Positions 14,011 to 20,228 of a stretch of DNA of 22,442 nucleotides are shown piece by piece (position 1 is the first letter of the stretch; every line of letters begins with the position of its first letter). Source of the DNA: a virus. Both the position numbers and the translations under genes were made by a program. Location of the stretch: the IMG/VR virus record IMGVR_UViG_3300025543_000239, positions 1-22,442 of that record, one strand, 5' to 3'. Below the pieces are notes generated by a model that was given only the letters and a program-made list of their open reading frames with translations, did not search any database and was not told where the DNA came from.

Positions 14011-14020
14011 GCCGCTCTTT
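13992..14020 (-). terminator. Intrinsic terminator after the major capsid gene
   Basis: On the minus strand AAAGAGCG pairs perfectly with CGCTCTTT, eight pairs, extendable by a C-G and a G-T pair to leave the loop TTCACA, followed by a run of six T that begins in the stem. It lies about 30 bases after the capsid stop codon. The position fits a partial stop of transcription after the most heavily needed head genes. Confidence 0.85.
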
Positions 14021-14022
14021 CT

Positions 14023-14049
14023 AATCTCTACGGGAGGAGAGATTTTTTA
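14023..14049. terminator. Second hairpin next to the capsid terminator
   Basis: AATCTCT (14023-14029) and AGAGATT (14038-14044) pair around the loop ACGGGAGG. On the plus strand the stem is followed by TTTTTT, giving the form of an intrinsic terminator for transcripts coming from the left; on the minus strand it forms a stem directly after the capsid stop codon, in tandem with the main terminator. No plus-strand gene was found, so the plus-strand function is uncertain. Confidence 0.45.
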
Positions 14050-14958
14050 TTAAGCACCTTCTGTGCCGAAGACAGAACGCCAATCTGAAACACCGAAGCT
14101 GTAACGCTCACGGGCTTTAAACCGCATGTTTCCGGTGTCAAAGTCACCTTCCATAGCAGTTTTGATTGGTGACCGGTTAAAGTACTTAAAACCGTTTGGC
14201 GCATCTGTTTTGATGAAGAAGGCATCAGTGTCCGTCAGGAAGTGGTTAACCACTGCACCTTCTGGAATCATACCCATGTTCTTCATCGCATTTGCGTCAT
14301 TGTCGGCAGTACCCGGACGAAGGTTTGAGTTGAGAACCCGCTCTGCAATAAATTGCAACTCTTTCGGGATGATCAACTTTGTGCCACGAACCGCAATCTT
14401 CAGACCACGCTCATCAGTCAAACCAGCAACATCAATCAACATTTGCTCAAGAGAAGTCTCGTTGAGGTCTGCTGCGGTTGACAAGATGTTGCGCTGATTG
14501 CCCGACAAAGACGGGTGTGCGGTTGAACAAAGTGCTGCACCGTCACCAATAGCAGAAGCACCGGCTGTGAACGCATTGTTCAAAATAGACGCCGCTTTGA
14601 TCTGCTTTGTCTGAGCCATTGAACGGGCCAGAGCTTTGGTGTAACGAGACGCCAGACGATCGTAAAGATTGTCTTCGATAGCTTCTTCTGTGATAGAGAA
14701 AGCCAGAGCGATTGTCTCGTGTGTGTAACGAGCAGTGTATGTCTCTTGGGCATCATCAAAGTTGATGGACGCGCCTTCACCTTTGACTGGAGCCGTTGAG
14801 AAACCACCGAGCATCACTTCTTCTTCAAATGCACGATCTGAGGACTCTTCATCGAAGATCTCAGCATGTTCATTTTCGTAGCGATCGTACTCAAGACCGA
14901 ACAAGGCATTCAGGCCGGGCTCAAGCTCTTTCGCTAATTGTGCGCGAGAAATAGCCAT
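14050..14958 (-). CDS. Major capsid protein, Mu gpT-like
   Basis: A 302-residue protein of the Mu gpT-type major head subunit family (HK97-like fold). MAISRAQLAKELEPGLNALF is followed by the acidic YENEHAEIFDEESSDRAFEE, which is typical of this class. The signature ALCSTAHPSLSGNQRN (143-156) is clearly present, as are the C-terminal SPIKTAMEGDFDTGNMRFKA and FGVSDWRSVFGTEGA. The ATG has a strong ribosome binding site (AAGGAGGG, eight bases before) that fits the high demand for this protein, and transcription ends in tandem hairpins right after the stop codon. It follows the putative scaffold and head genes in normal capsid order. Confidence 0.92.
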   Translation of the reverse strand: MAISRAQLAKELEPGLNALFGLEYDRYENEHAEIFDEESSDRAFEEEVMLGGFSTAPVKGEGASINFDDAQETYTARYTHETIALAFSITEEAIEDNLYDRLASRYTKALARSMAQTKQIKAASILNNAFTAGASAIGDGAALCSTAHPSLSGNQRNILSTAADLNETSLEQMLIDVAGLTDERGLKIAVRGTKLIIPKELQFIAERVLNSNLRPGTADNDANAMKNMGMIPEGAVVNHFLTDTDAFFIKTDAPNGFKYFNRSPIKTAMEGDFDTGNMRFKARERYSFGVSDWRSVFGTEGA

Positions 14959-14972
14959 TATCTATTCCCTCC

Positions 14973-15620
14973 TTAAATGCCGGTTGACAACGACGTGGTC
15001 TGTGAAGCCGAAGCTGCCACAGGCGCGTTGTGATGGAAATTAAACCGAACTACAAAGTTCACACCAGCAGAGGCGTAATCTAGATTGGCTTCATCTTGCG
15101 ATAAACCAACAATACGCATCAATAGTGTTGCAGTGGTAGCTGCGGTAGAAATGTCTAGTTCAGCAGTGGAACGACCGTTTGCAGTAGAACCAGATGTACC
15201 GTTTGCAAGAGAGCAGTTGGAGAACACATCAGCAAGAGCGGTTGCTCTGTCTGTAGTTGTGGTATCCGCAGCTATCATAAACAACTGGTTTGGGTTGTCC
15301 GCAACAAAAGCTTTGACAGGATGATTTGTGTCAACGCTAGCGTTGTTTGAACCGGGCCAGTAATTTTTGAAAACAGGCTTCTTTGTAGAGCTATCTACAT
15401 ATTCTACGCCCATCAGGACTCCAAGAGCAGGAACTGTACCACCGTTTGCATTACCAACAATGTCAATTACACCAGCCGCCAACGGAATAACCGGTGAGTT
15501 CTGGAAAATTGCATTAGTGTTGTTGGATGCGATCTCATATTGAGTTACACCAGTAGTGTTGGCACCTGCGCCATTAATCCCGATAGGACGAAGGCCAAAG
15601 GCAGTATCTTGATTTGCCAT
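14973..15620 (-). CDS. Putative head structural / decoration protein (MANQDTAFGLRP type)
   Basis: A 215-residue protein starting MANQDTAFGLRPIGINGAG, a start found in a family of phage virion proteins encoded beside the major capsid gene. LMGVEYVDSSTKKPVFKNYW (about 90-110) and AFVADNPNQLFMIAADTTTT are its most distinctive parts; the end is FVVRFNFHHNAPVAASASQ. It has no membrane segment. A head decoration role is inferred from position and composition. It stops two bases before the strong capsid ribosome binding site, so translation is probably coupled. Confidence 0.7.
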   Translation of the reverse strand: MANQDTAFGLRPIGINGAGANTTGVTQYEIASNNTNAIFQNSPVIPLAAGVIDIVGNANGGTVPALGVLMGVEYVDSSTKKPVFKNYWPGSNNASVDTNHPVKAFVADNPNQLFMIAADTTTTDRATALADVFSNCSLANGTSGSTANGRSTAELDISTAATTATLLMRIVGLSQDEANLDYASAGVNFVVRFNFHHNAPVAASASQTTSLSTGI

Positions 15621-15648
15621 TTGATTTTTCTCCTAATCAGGGCGGCCC

Positions 15649-16137
15649 CTATTTTTGTGGACCGCCAAAGGTTACACGAGATTGACGATCGGGTTTATTG
15701 ATCGTCATAGTTGAATGAGCGTTCTCTCTCATCATATCGTGGTCCACCGCTTGCATCTGATCCGCATTTCTCTTATCGAAATATGCTTTTCTTTCTGCAA
15801 CAGTTTCTAACGGTATACGAGCAAGAACAAGACCACCTACTCCAAACACACCTTCATATTTACCTGTATCAAGTACCGGGGCCTCAAAGTCTGGATACTC
15901 GTCCTTACGAACCAGTTCCCAACCCTCGCGCATTTTTGCGCTGACGTTTTTAGTATCATCAAAACCACGGGTTTCAGCCCGGATCCAACGATGCTTAAAA
16001 CCATCCGGTGCAGGCGGTGCATCTAACATAGACGGGGGAGCCCACGGCTTACGCTGCGCCGTCTTATCCCTAGTCTGGTTTGCGCGAGCAGTACGTTTCA
16101 CTGTACCTTCAAACATTTCGTTTTGTTCTTCAGACAT
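15649..16137 (-). CDS. Conserved head-region protein of unknown function
   Basis: A 162-residue protein. Basic, Pro-rich N-terminus (RANQTRDKTAQRKPWAPPS), then PDGFKHRWIRAETRGFDD, MREGWELVRKDEYPDF and GVGGLVLARIPLETVAERKA, ending in DKRNADQMQAVDHDMMREN. The HRWIR...RG..D..N...R...GWE.VR pattern is conserved in marine phages, always between scaffold and capsid. A role in capsid assembly seems likely; no known domain was recognised. Confidence 0.7.
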   Translation of the reverse strand: MSEEQNEMFEGTVKRTARANQTRDKTAQRKPWAPPSMLDAPPAPDGFKHRWIRAETRGFDDTKNVSAKMREGWELVRKDEYPDFEAPVLDTGKYEGVFGVGGLVLARIPLETVAERKAYFDKRNADQMQAVDHDMMRENAHSTMTINKPDRQSRVTFGGPQK

Positions 16138-16142
16138 TTAAC

Positions 16143-17012
16143 CTACTCCTTCACGTATTTCGCGTATTCTTCAAGCGGCACACCCAATTTCTTTGCTATC
16201 GCAACTTGGCTAGGGGTGAGTCTAACCTTTTTCCCACTACTGCGCCCAGAACTTGATCGGGATACGGAAGCAACCGTCTGAGCGGGCCGTCTGCTACCAC
16301 CGTTTAGCTTATGAGGGAACTCTTCCTTCATTCGCTGATCTAACTCAGTATAGTACTCATCGGACTGCGGGTCAAACCCTTCGTTCTCAACAAGTTTTTT
16401 GTGTACACCAAAAGCCGCATAAGTCATGGCTTCATCTGACCCAAACCACTCGTTCCGATCCGCCCAACTGGCGGCCTTGGGATCCGGTCTTCGGGGCTGT
16501 TGCTGCGGCATAGGCTGTTGAACCTGCTGCTGCTGTTGAGCCGCAGCCTGTTGAGCATATCGCTCCTGCTGCATCTTGGCTTGTCTGGCGCGATCGTTTT
16601 CAATAGCCAAACCGGTGATTTTACGTTGCGCTTCAACCACGCCGTTCGTATCACCGATCTCAATCGCTCTAGCTAAATCTTGTTCTGCTGTGCCCATTTG
16701 GGTTTCAACACGAGTGCTATATTCATTAACATAGCTAGTGTCTAAGGTGTTCATGCGCTCTTGAAGTTTTTGAGCTTCTGACTGAACACCTTGAGCGTAC
16801 CGTAGAGCCTCCTCTTTCTGACGCTCCGCTTCACGCATTTTTTTGGTCAAACGATCAATACGTTTCTGCGTGGCATTTTCAGCTTTTTCAAACTGATCCT
16901 CAGTCTGAGCCTCTACCGAGGGCGAATCCTCATCCTTCTGAGCTTCTAGCTCAACCTCAGTATCTGAATCTTCTTCCAGATCTAATTCAATTTGTTGCTT
17001 ATCCTCTGCCAT
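16143..17012 (-). CDS. Capsid scaffolding protein
   Basis: A 289-residue protein with the standard scaffold layout: a highly acidic start (ELDLEEDSDTEVELEAQKDE), a long coiled coil (40-155, e.g. RIDRLTKKMREAERQKEEAL), a Gln-rich linker (153-173), a Ser/Gly-rich hinge (VSRSSSGRSSGKK) and a C-terminal basic helix pair LTPSQVAIAKKLGVPLEEYA (265-284) similar in form to capsid-binding ends of P22-like scaffolds. It lies two genes before the capsid gene. It would guide assembly of the prohead and then leave it. Confidence 0.85.
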   Translation of the reverse strand: MAEDKQQIELDLEEDSDTEVELEAQKDEDSPSVEAQTEDQFEKAENATQKRIDRLTKKMREAERQKEEALRYAQGVQSEAQKLQERMNTLDTSYVNEYSTRVETQMGTAEQDLARAIEIGDTNGVVEAQRKITGLAIENDRARQAKMQQERYAQQAAAQQQQQVQQPMPQQQPRRPDPKAASWADRNEWFGSDEAMTYAAFGVHKKLVENEGFDPQSDEYYTELDQRMKEEFPHKLNGGSRRPAQTVASVSRSSSGRSSGKKVRLTPSQVAIAKKLGVPLEEYAKYVKE

Positions 17013-17021
17013 TTTCTACTC

Positions 17022-17471
17022 CTAGAAATGAAGAACGTCTTCGGGTTCTTGTATTTTTGCCAATATTTCGTCGTCGTTCAAAATACGAACTTCGCCGCCG
17101 TCTATTTTAAAACGTGAACCTGAGTAACGCGCAAACATCACCCAGTCCCCCTGCTCACACCAACTCCCCATAGGGAATTTCTCTTTGTCTTTGTAAGCTA
17201 AAGAACCCACTTTCAACACATATCCTACCTGAGTAGATACGGTTTGTTCTTGAACAACAGCGTCTGGCAAATAAATACCCCCGTCAGTTTTACCCTTACC
17301 TCTGTACGGTAAAACCAGAATTCTCCACCCTGTAGGGCTAGGCATTCTTTCTAGGAGAGACTCCCCAATAGCACTGGGGTCTAATACCTTGTCGGTAACA
17401 TCTTTATACGCGGAAGCTATGTTTTCAACACCTTCCGAAACCTCTGCGAGGTTGATCTTTGCGTCAGTCAT
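17022..17471 (-). CDS. Phage-encoded GroES-like co-chaperonin
   Basis: A 149-residue protein with a Cpn10/GroES domain at 48-140 and a 47-residue N-terminal extension that host GroES lacks. The domain starts GWRILVLPYRGKGKTDGG, and GGIYLPD (64-70) lies where GroES has its mobile-loop GGIVL motif that binds GroEL. Further matches are TQVGYVLKVGSLAYKD (80-95), WCEQGDWVMFARYSGSRFKI and EVRILNDDEILAKI at the end. T4 gp31 is a known phage GroES substitute needed for capsid folding; I infer the same here, with host GroEL, because the gene sits next to scaffold and capsid. It overlaps the previous gene by 8 bp. Confidence 0.85.
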   Translation of the reverse strand: MTDAKINLAEVSEGVENIASAYKDVTDKVLDPSAIGESLLERMPSPTGWRILVLPYRGKGKTDGGIYLPDAVVQEQTVSTQVGYVLKVGSLAYKDKEKFPMGSWCEQGDWVMFARYSGSRFKIDGGEVRILNDDEILAKIQEPEDVLHF

Positions 17472-17661
17472 TTGATCGCTCCTGTTTATCTAGCAGGCTC
17501 TTGAGTTCCTGTTCCACGTGATCTAGGGATTTTAAATTGCCCATGAGCTCACGATATTGCTCTATGCTGTTTACGTTGTCATAAATCAACAAATCGTAAA
17601 TAGCCTGTCGCCGTTCTTTTATTATGCGAAAAACAGCTTCCGCAAAGTAAACTTCATCCAC
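17464..17661 (-). CDS. Small helical phage protein with GTG start
   Basis: A 65-residue helical protein. The GTG at 17661 has GGAG eight bases before it and is the first start after an upstream in-frame stop. MDEVYFAEAVFRIIKERRQA followed by IYDLLIYDNVNSIEQYRELM suggests a compact helix bundle; the C-terminal part has a heptad pattern (LDHVEQELKSLLDKQERSND). It sits between the lysozyme and the co-chaperonin in the same order as in related marine phages. The function is unknown. Confidence 0.75.
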   Translation of the reverse strand: MDEVYFAEAVFRIIKERRQAIYDLLIYDNVNSIEQYRELMGNLKSLDHVEQELKSLLDKQERSND

Positions 17662-17703
17662 TCCGATAACTCCGCATTAAATCCTATGTCTTCTTATAAC
17701 ATA

Positions 17704-18156
17704 CTATTCGGATTCCGCAAGAGCTCTCATACGATCTACCAAACGTCTGGCCCGATTTGGGACCTGTGTATACCACCGGGAATCTACCATCTCGTTGGCT
17801 GCGGCGTTCCAATCACGGGCGTCCACACCAGCCTTCATACCTTTGAACTTGCTTAGTCGAGGCCGACCCATGTTAAACATCATGTTACAAATAATATGTT
17901 GCGCCTCTTCCGGCAAGTCCTCAAAGTCTGAGTACAAAACTTTGCACTCATCAATCGTTACTGCAATGTCTAAAGAAAACAGGTTTCTAACTCGTTCCTG
18001 TTCGACAACGGTGCCAACGGGCTTGCCGTATTCTTCGTCATGCTCAGTGATTAAATGACCCACACCACAAGTTGGCAGTGCTAAATGGTCTAAATACACC
18101 TCGTACTTGCAGCCCTCGTCTTCGGCGATTTCTTCGCGTAATCTATCTTTGTTCAT
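17704..18156 (-). CDS. T4-type lysozyme (endolysin), GH24
   Basis: A 150-residue muramidase that hydrolyses the peptidoglycan beta-1,4 bond between N-acetylmuramic acid and N-acetylglucosamine. The catalytic site matches T4 lysozyme with a constant offset of three: Glu14 (DEG), Asp23 (YLDHL) and Thr29 (LPTCGVGH), T4 having Glu11, Asp20 and Thr26. His34 follows the family pattern GxGH. AQHIICNMMFNMGRPRLSKF and the C-terminal SRWYTQVPNRARRLVDRM also fit T4-type lysozymes. It lacks a signal peptide or anchor helix, so the holin would release it. It overlaps the holin gene by 4 bp (ATGA). Confidence 0.95.
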   Translation of the reverse strand: MNKDRLREEIAEDEGCKYEVYLDHLALPTCGVGHLITEHDEEYGKPVGTVVEQERVRNLFSLDIAVTIDECKVLYSDFEDLPEEAQHIICNMMFNMGRPRLSKFKGMKAGVDARDWNAAANEMVDSRWYTQVPNRARRLVDRMRALAESE

Positions 18157-18530
18157 TTTTTAAATCCTTTTAGGCCCCGAATACCAAAAGATGCGCCAAT
18201 GCTGGCGTACATCGCCCATTGAAACCATTCTGGTGTACGAGACAACGCGGCAAATCCATCTTCAACATATTGTTGCGTAAACGGAATGAAGCACATAGCA
18301 ATTATAGCTATAAATAAAATTGTCCACGCTTCGTCCTTCCAACTATTGTCAGAGGATTGCGCCATTATTTTTTCCCAGCCCGCCTCATGCGTAGCTGCGG
18401 TGACCATAACTTGCGCTTCTGCCTCTGCCCGTGCTTTGGCTACAGCGCCCTTGGCTTTAGTCTGTTCAATCTTTGACTCCATAAAAGAGCCTGCTAAATT
18501 TGCTATAGGACCAATAAGAGCCTGTAACAT
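18153..18530 (-). CDS. Holin, GTA-type three-helix family
   Basis: I choose the ATG at 18530 (TGATG with the previous stop) for a 125-residue protein, MLQALIGPIANLAGSF. It matches the GTA_holin_3TM family: an N-terminal amphipathic region, a charged Ala/Glu/Lys-rich helix (KIEQTKAKGAVAKARAEAEA), a conserved DNSWKDEAW (61-69), then two hydrophobic helices (ILFIAIIAMCFIP and FQWAMYASIGASFGIRG). The gene-transfer agents of Alphaproteobacteria use this holin for release. It lies immediately before the lysozyme, as expected for a holin-endolysin pair. Confidence 0.88.
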   Translation of the reverse strand: MLQALIGPIANLAGSFMESKIEQTKAKGAVAKARAEAEAQVMVTAATHEAGWEKIMAQSSDNSWKDEAWTILFIAIIAMCFIPFTQQYVEDGFAALSRTPEWFQWAMYASIGASFGIRGLKGFKK

Positions 18531-18811
18531 CACTTCATCTCCATCACTGTTTCAATCTTAGCAATGCGTAGCTCAAGGTCCCGCACACGTTGGATATTAG
18601 CTTCTACCGACGCTGGCGGCTTCCATTCGTCTATCCAGTTGTCATTCTCTTGAATTTCTTCCCAGTGCATTTTCTGTTCATGCTCTAAAAAAGCCAGCCG
18701 TTCAGTAATCGAAAAATAACCCCAGACCGACAGGCCAGTAAAAGCTATCAGCCCTATCAAGTTTTTCAAGGGAATGGTAAATTCACTACTCTCGTTTAAC
18801 TTTGAAGCCAT
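18530..18811 (-). CDS. Membrane-anchored coiled-coil protein, i-spanin-like topology
   Basis: The ATG at 18811 overlaps the previous TGA (TGATG), with AAGGAA about eight bases before it; the protein has 93 residues. FTIPLKNLIGLIAFTGLSVW contains most of an N-terminal membrane helix (about residues 15-35). The rest is polar and helical with heptads (ITERLAFLEHEQKMHWEEIQ and IQRVRDLELRIAKIETVMEM). The order helix-coiled coil, next to holin and lysozyme, resembles the inner-membrane spanin Rz. No outer-membrane lipoprotein partner was found. Confidence 0.65.
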   Translation of the reverse strand: MASKLNESSEFTIPLKNLIGLIAFTGLSVWGYFSITERLAFLEHEQKMHWEEIQENDNWIDEWKPPASVEANIQRVRDLELRIAKIETVMEMK

Positions 18812-19023
18812 CAATACAATTCCTTACTTGCAGCCACCTTAACAGGCTTACAATAAGCCGTAGCTTTGTGCTTGGTAGGGACACCGCTTATACTGCCGTA
18901 ATTCCCATACCGTTTTGTTATCTGACTAGCATAAAAATTACAATCTACTACCGACCTAAAATACATGTCTTGGCTTTGAACCTTACCACCTAACACAAAA
19001 ACAAGCAAAAAGGCGTGTATCAT
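18811..19023 (-). CDS. Small exported protein with two cysteines
   Basis: The ATG at 19023 overlaps the previous TGA (ATGA) and gives 70 residues; an extra five codons upstream are possible but not needed. MIHAFLLVFVLGGKVQSQ is a short hydrophobic N-terminus that could act as signal or anchor. DMYFRSVVDCNFYASQI and TKHKATAYCKP hold Cys28 and Cys58, which could form a disulfide in the periplasm. The core (DMYFRS...C.FYA......YC.P) is recurrent in marine phages. There is no lipobox, so it is not an evident spanin lipoprotein. The function is unknown; the context is lysis. Confidence 0.7.
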   Translation of the reverse strand: MIHAFLLVFVLGGKVQSQDMYFRSVVDCNFYASQITKRYGNYGSISGVPTKHKATAYCKPVKVAASKELY

Positions 19024-19334
19024 TTCCGGTTCATCCAAGCTGTCGTACCCATATAAGCACCGACAATACCAGCACCGCTGATGTAGAAGAGGTTAGATAT
19101 ATCAGACAAAGCTGTGACTCGGTCCAATGGAATAAAGAACATAGCCAAAGTAAATACACCCATTGAAATCAAAGTGTAACGAGCCATTCTAAGTTGAGCT
19201 AAGTTCTTACGAAGATTATCTTCTGTCTTCTTGATCTCCTTAACGTGCATTAGCTCCGCATCGCTAACGATGCCGTCACCGTCCTCATCATACTCCGCAA
19301 ACCTAGACTGTTTCTGTAGTTTTTTCTGAGCCAT
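19020..19334 (-). CDS. EF-hand membrane protein in lysis cassette
   Basis: A 104-residue protein. Residues 16-27 (DEDGDGIVSDAE) form a perfect EF-hand loop: ligand positions 1, 3, 5, 9 and 12 are Asp16, Asp18, Asp20, Ser24 and Glu27, with the invariant Gly21 at position 6 and Val23 at position 8. A charged helical region follows (HVKEIKKTEDNLRKNLAQLR), then two hydrophobic helices, about 52-70 (ARYTLISMGVFTLAMFFIPL) and 79-99 (ISNLFYISGAGIVGAYMG). This predicts calcium binding at one membrane face. It lies just upstream of the holin group, so a role in holin control or membrane disturbance is possible, but not shown. Confidence 0.8.
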   Translation of the reverse strand: MAQKKLQKQSRFAEYDEDGDGIVSDAELMHVKEIKKTEDNLRKNLAQLRMARYTLISMGVFTLAMFFIPLDRVTALSDISNLFYISGAGIVGAYMGTTAWMNRK

Positions 19335-19340
19335 ACTACC

Positions 19341-20003
19341 TTACTCCCATTCTACAATCTTGTTACTGCTATTAGGGTCATACAAGCACATATACATCCT
19401 CGGGCAGAATTCTCCAATAATCATAGATGTTCGGGTTTTATTGGCCCCCTCGTAGTAACAGTGCCATTCTTTATCTATTTTCTTGTATTTGACAAGCCTG
19501 CACGGGACGTAGTTGTCAACATCCGCTCGCGCCATCATCACAATCATTATAGCAAAAAACGCCGCAGCCGCTACGACGGCTCCCGCAACCATAAAGAACT
19601 GCTTCAAATTTTCCTCAAACTCTTTGGCCTCTTGGATCTTCTTGCGTTTCTCCGCAGCCGCCGCCTCTCTAGCCGCCTGTATACGTCGTGCCCGTTCCTC
19701 TGTAATAGACTTCCACGTGCCGGGTCCAAACCTCAAATCCACCATCTGCGCGATTTCCCGCATCTGCTCTTGTGCAAGGCGAGCGTCAATAATCTCAGAG
19801 GCAACCGATTTTACGCCAAACTGATCCCCTACGCTAACGCCGGACTTGGCGTTACGTCTCTTCTGGACTTGTTGCTCACCCTCAAAAAGGTTGTCAATAA
19901 ATCCTGCAATTTCGGATACATCGTTGGCAGTCCCAATAGCGGATTTTATCCCGTCCACTGCACTTTTAAACAACGCTATGCCCGCTAGCGTTTCTGCTAT
20001 CAT
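19341..20003 (-). CDS. Membrane protein with four-cysteine C-terminal domain
   Basis: A 220-residue protein. The N-terminal 40 residues are helical (IALFKSAVDGIKSAIGTAND). Residues 98-135 are a charged coiled-coil-like helix (ITEERARRIQAAREAAAAEK), followed by one membrane helix at 136-158 (VAGAVVAAAAFFAIMIVMM). After it comes a ~60-residue C-terminal domain with Cys168, Cys182, Cys200 and Cys206 (VPCRLVKYKK, WHCYYEGANKT, FCPRMYMCLYDP). The positively charged side before the helix predicts the Cys-rich domain lies outside the cytoplasm. Related proteins sit downstream of portal genes in marine phages. Whether it serves lysis, superinfection exclusion or the virion is unknown. Confidence 0.7.
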   Translation of the reverse strand: MIAETLAGIALFKSAVDGIKSAIGTANDVSEIAGFIDNLFEGEQQVQKRRNAKSGVSVGDQFGVKSVASEIIDARLAQEQMREIAQMVDLRFGPGTWKSITEERARRIQAAREAAAAEKRKKIQEAKEFEENLKQFFMVAGAVVAAAAFFAIMIVMMARADVDNYVPCRLVKYKKIDKEWHCYYEGANKTRTSMIIGEFCPRMYMCLYDPNSSNKIVEWE

Positions 20004-20029
20004 TATGCCCCCAAGCTAATGTCTATAGG

Positions 20030-20227
20030 TCACTCACAGGCAATATAGCTTCCGCCTTTGGTTGCGGCACCCATACCACGAACGGTCTTACGGCTCATGC
20101 CAGAGGGTATCTTTACATCGGCGGTCTTGCCATACGGAATACGGCCCTGACCTTTAATGTCTGCAAACGTGTCAGCTTTTTGAGCCGCACCCGGTGTGTT
20201 CGTTACAATCTTTACTACGCTTTTCAT
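20030..20227 (-). CDS. Small basic phage protein after portal
   Basis: A 65-residue basic protein, MKSVVKIVTNTPGAAQKADT. The ATG at 20227 lies just after the portal stop and has a good ribosome binding site (GAGGAGATTAGA) that overlaps the end of the portal gene. The same reading frame is open far into the portal gene, but that extension is an antisense-free shadow of the portal and I reject it. IKGQGRIPYGKTADVKIPSG and SRKTVRGMGAATKGGSYIAC are recurrent in marine phages at this position. The function is unknown. Confidence 0.75.
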   Translation of the reverse strand: MKSVVKIVTNTPGAAQKADTFADIKGQGRIPYGKTADVKIPSGMSRKTVRGMGAATKGGSYIACE

Positions 20228-20228
20228 T

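Noticed and set aside
15630-15665. GGCGG/CCGCC inverted repeat between two head genes
   Set aside because: Only five pairs with a long loop and no T-run; it overlaps the end of a coding region and has no support as a terminator.
18811-19023. Outer-membrane spanin (o-spanin) candidate
   Set aside because: It has a short hydrophobic N-terminus but no lipobox cysteine after it.
19461-19988. Plus-strand open frame of 175 codons
   Set aside because: Antisense to the 220-residue membrane protein, whose coiled coil, helix and cysteines look real; this frame has none.
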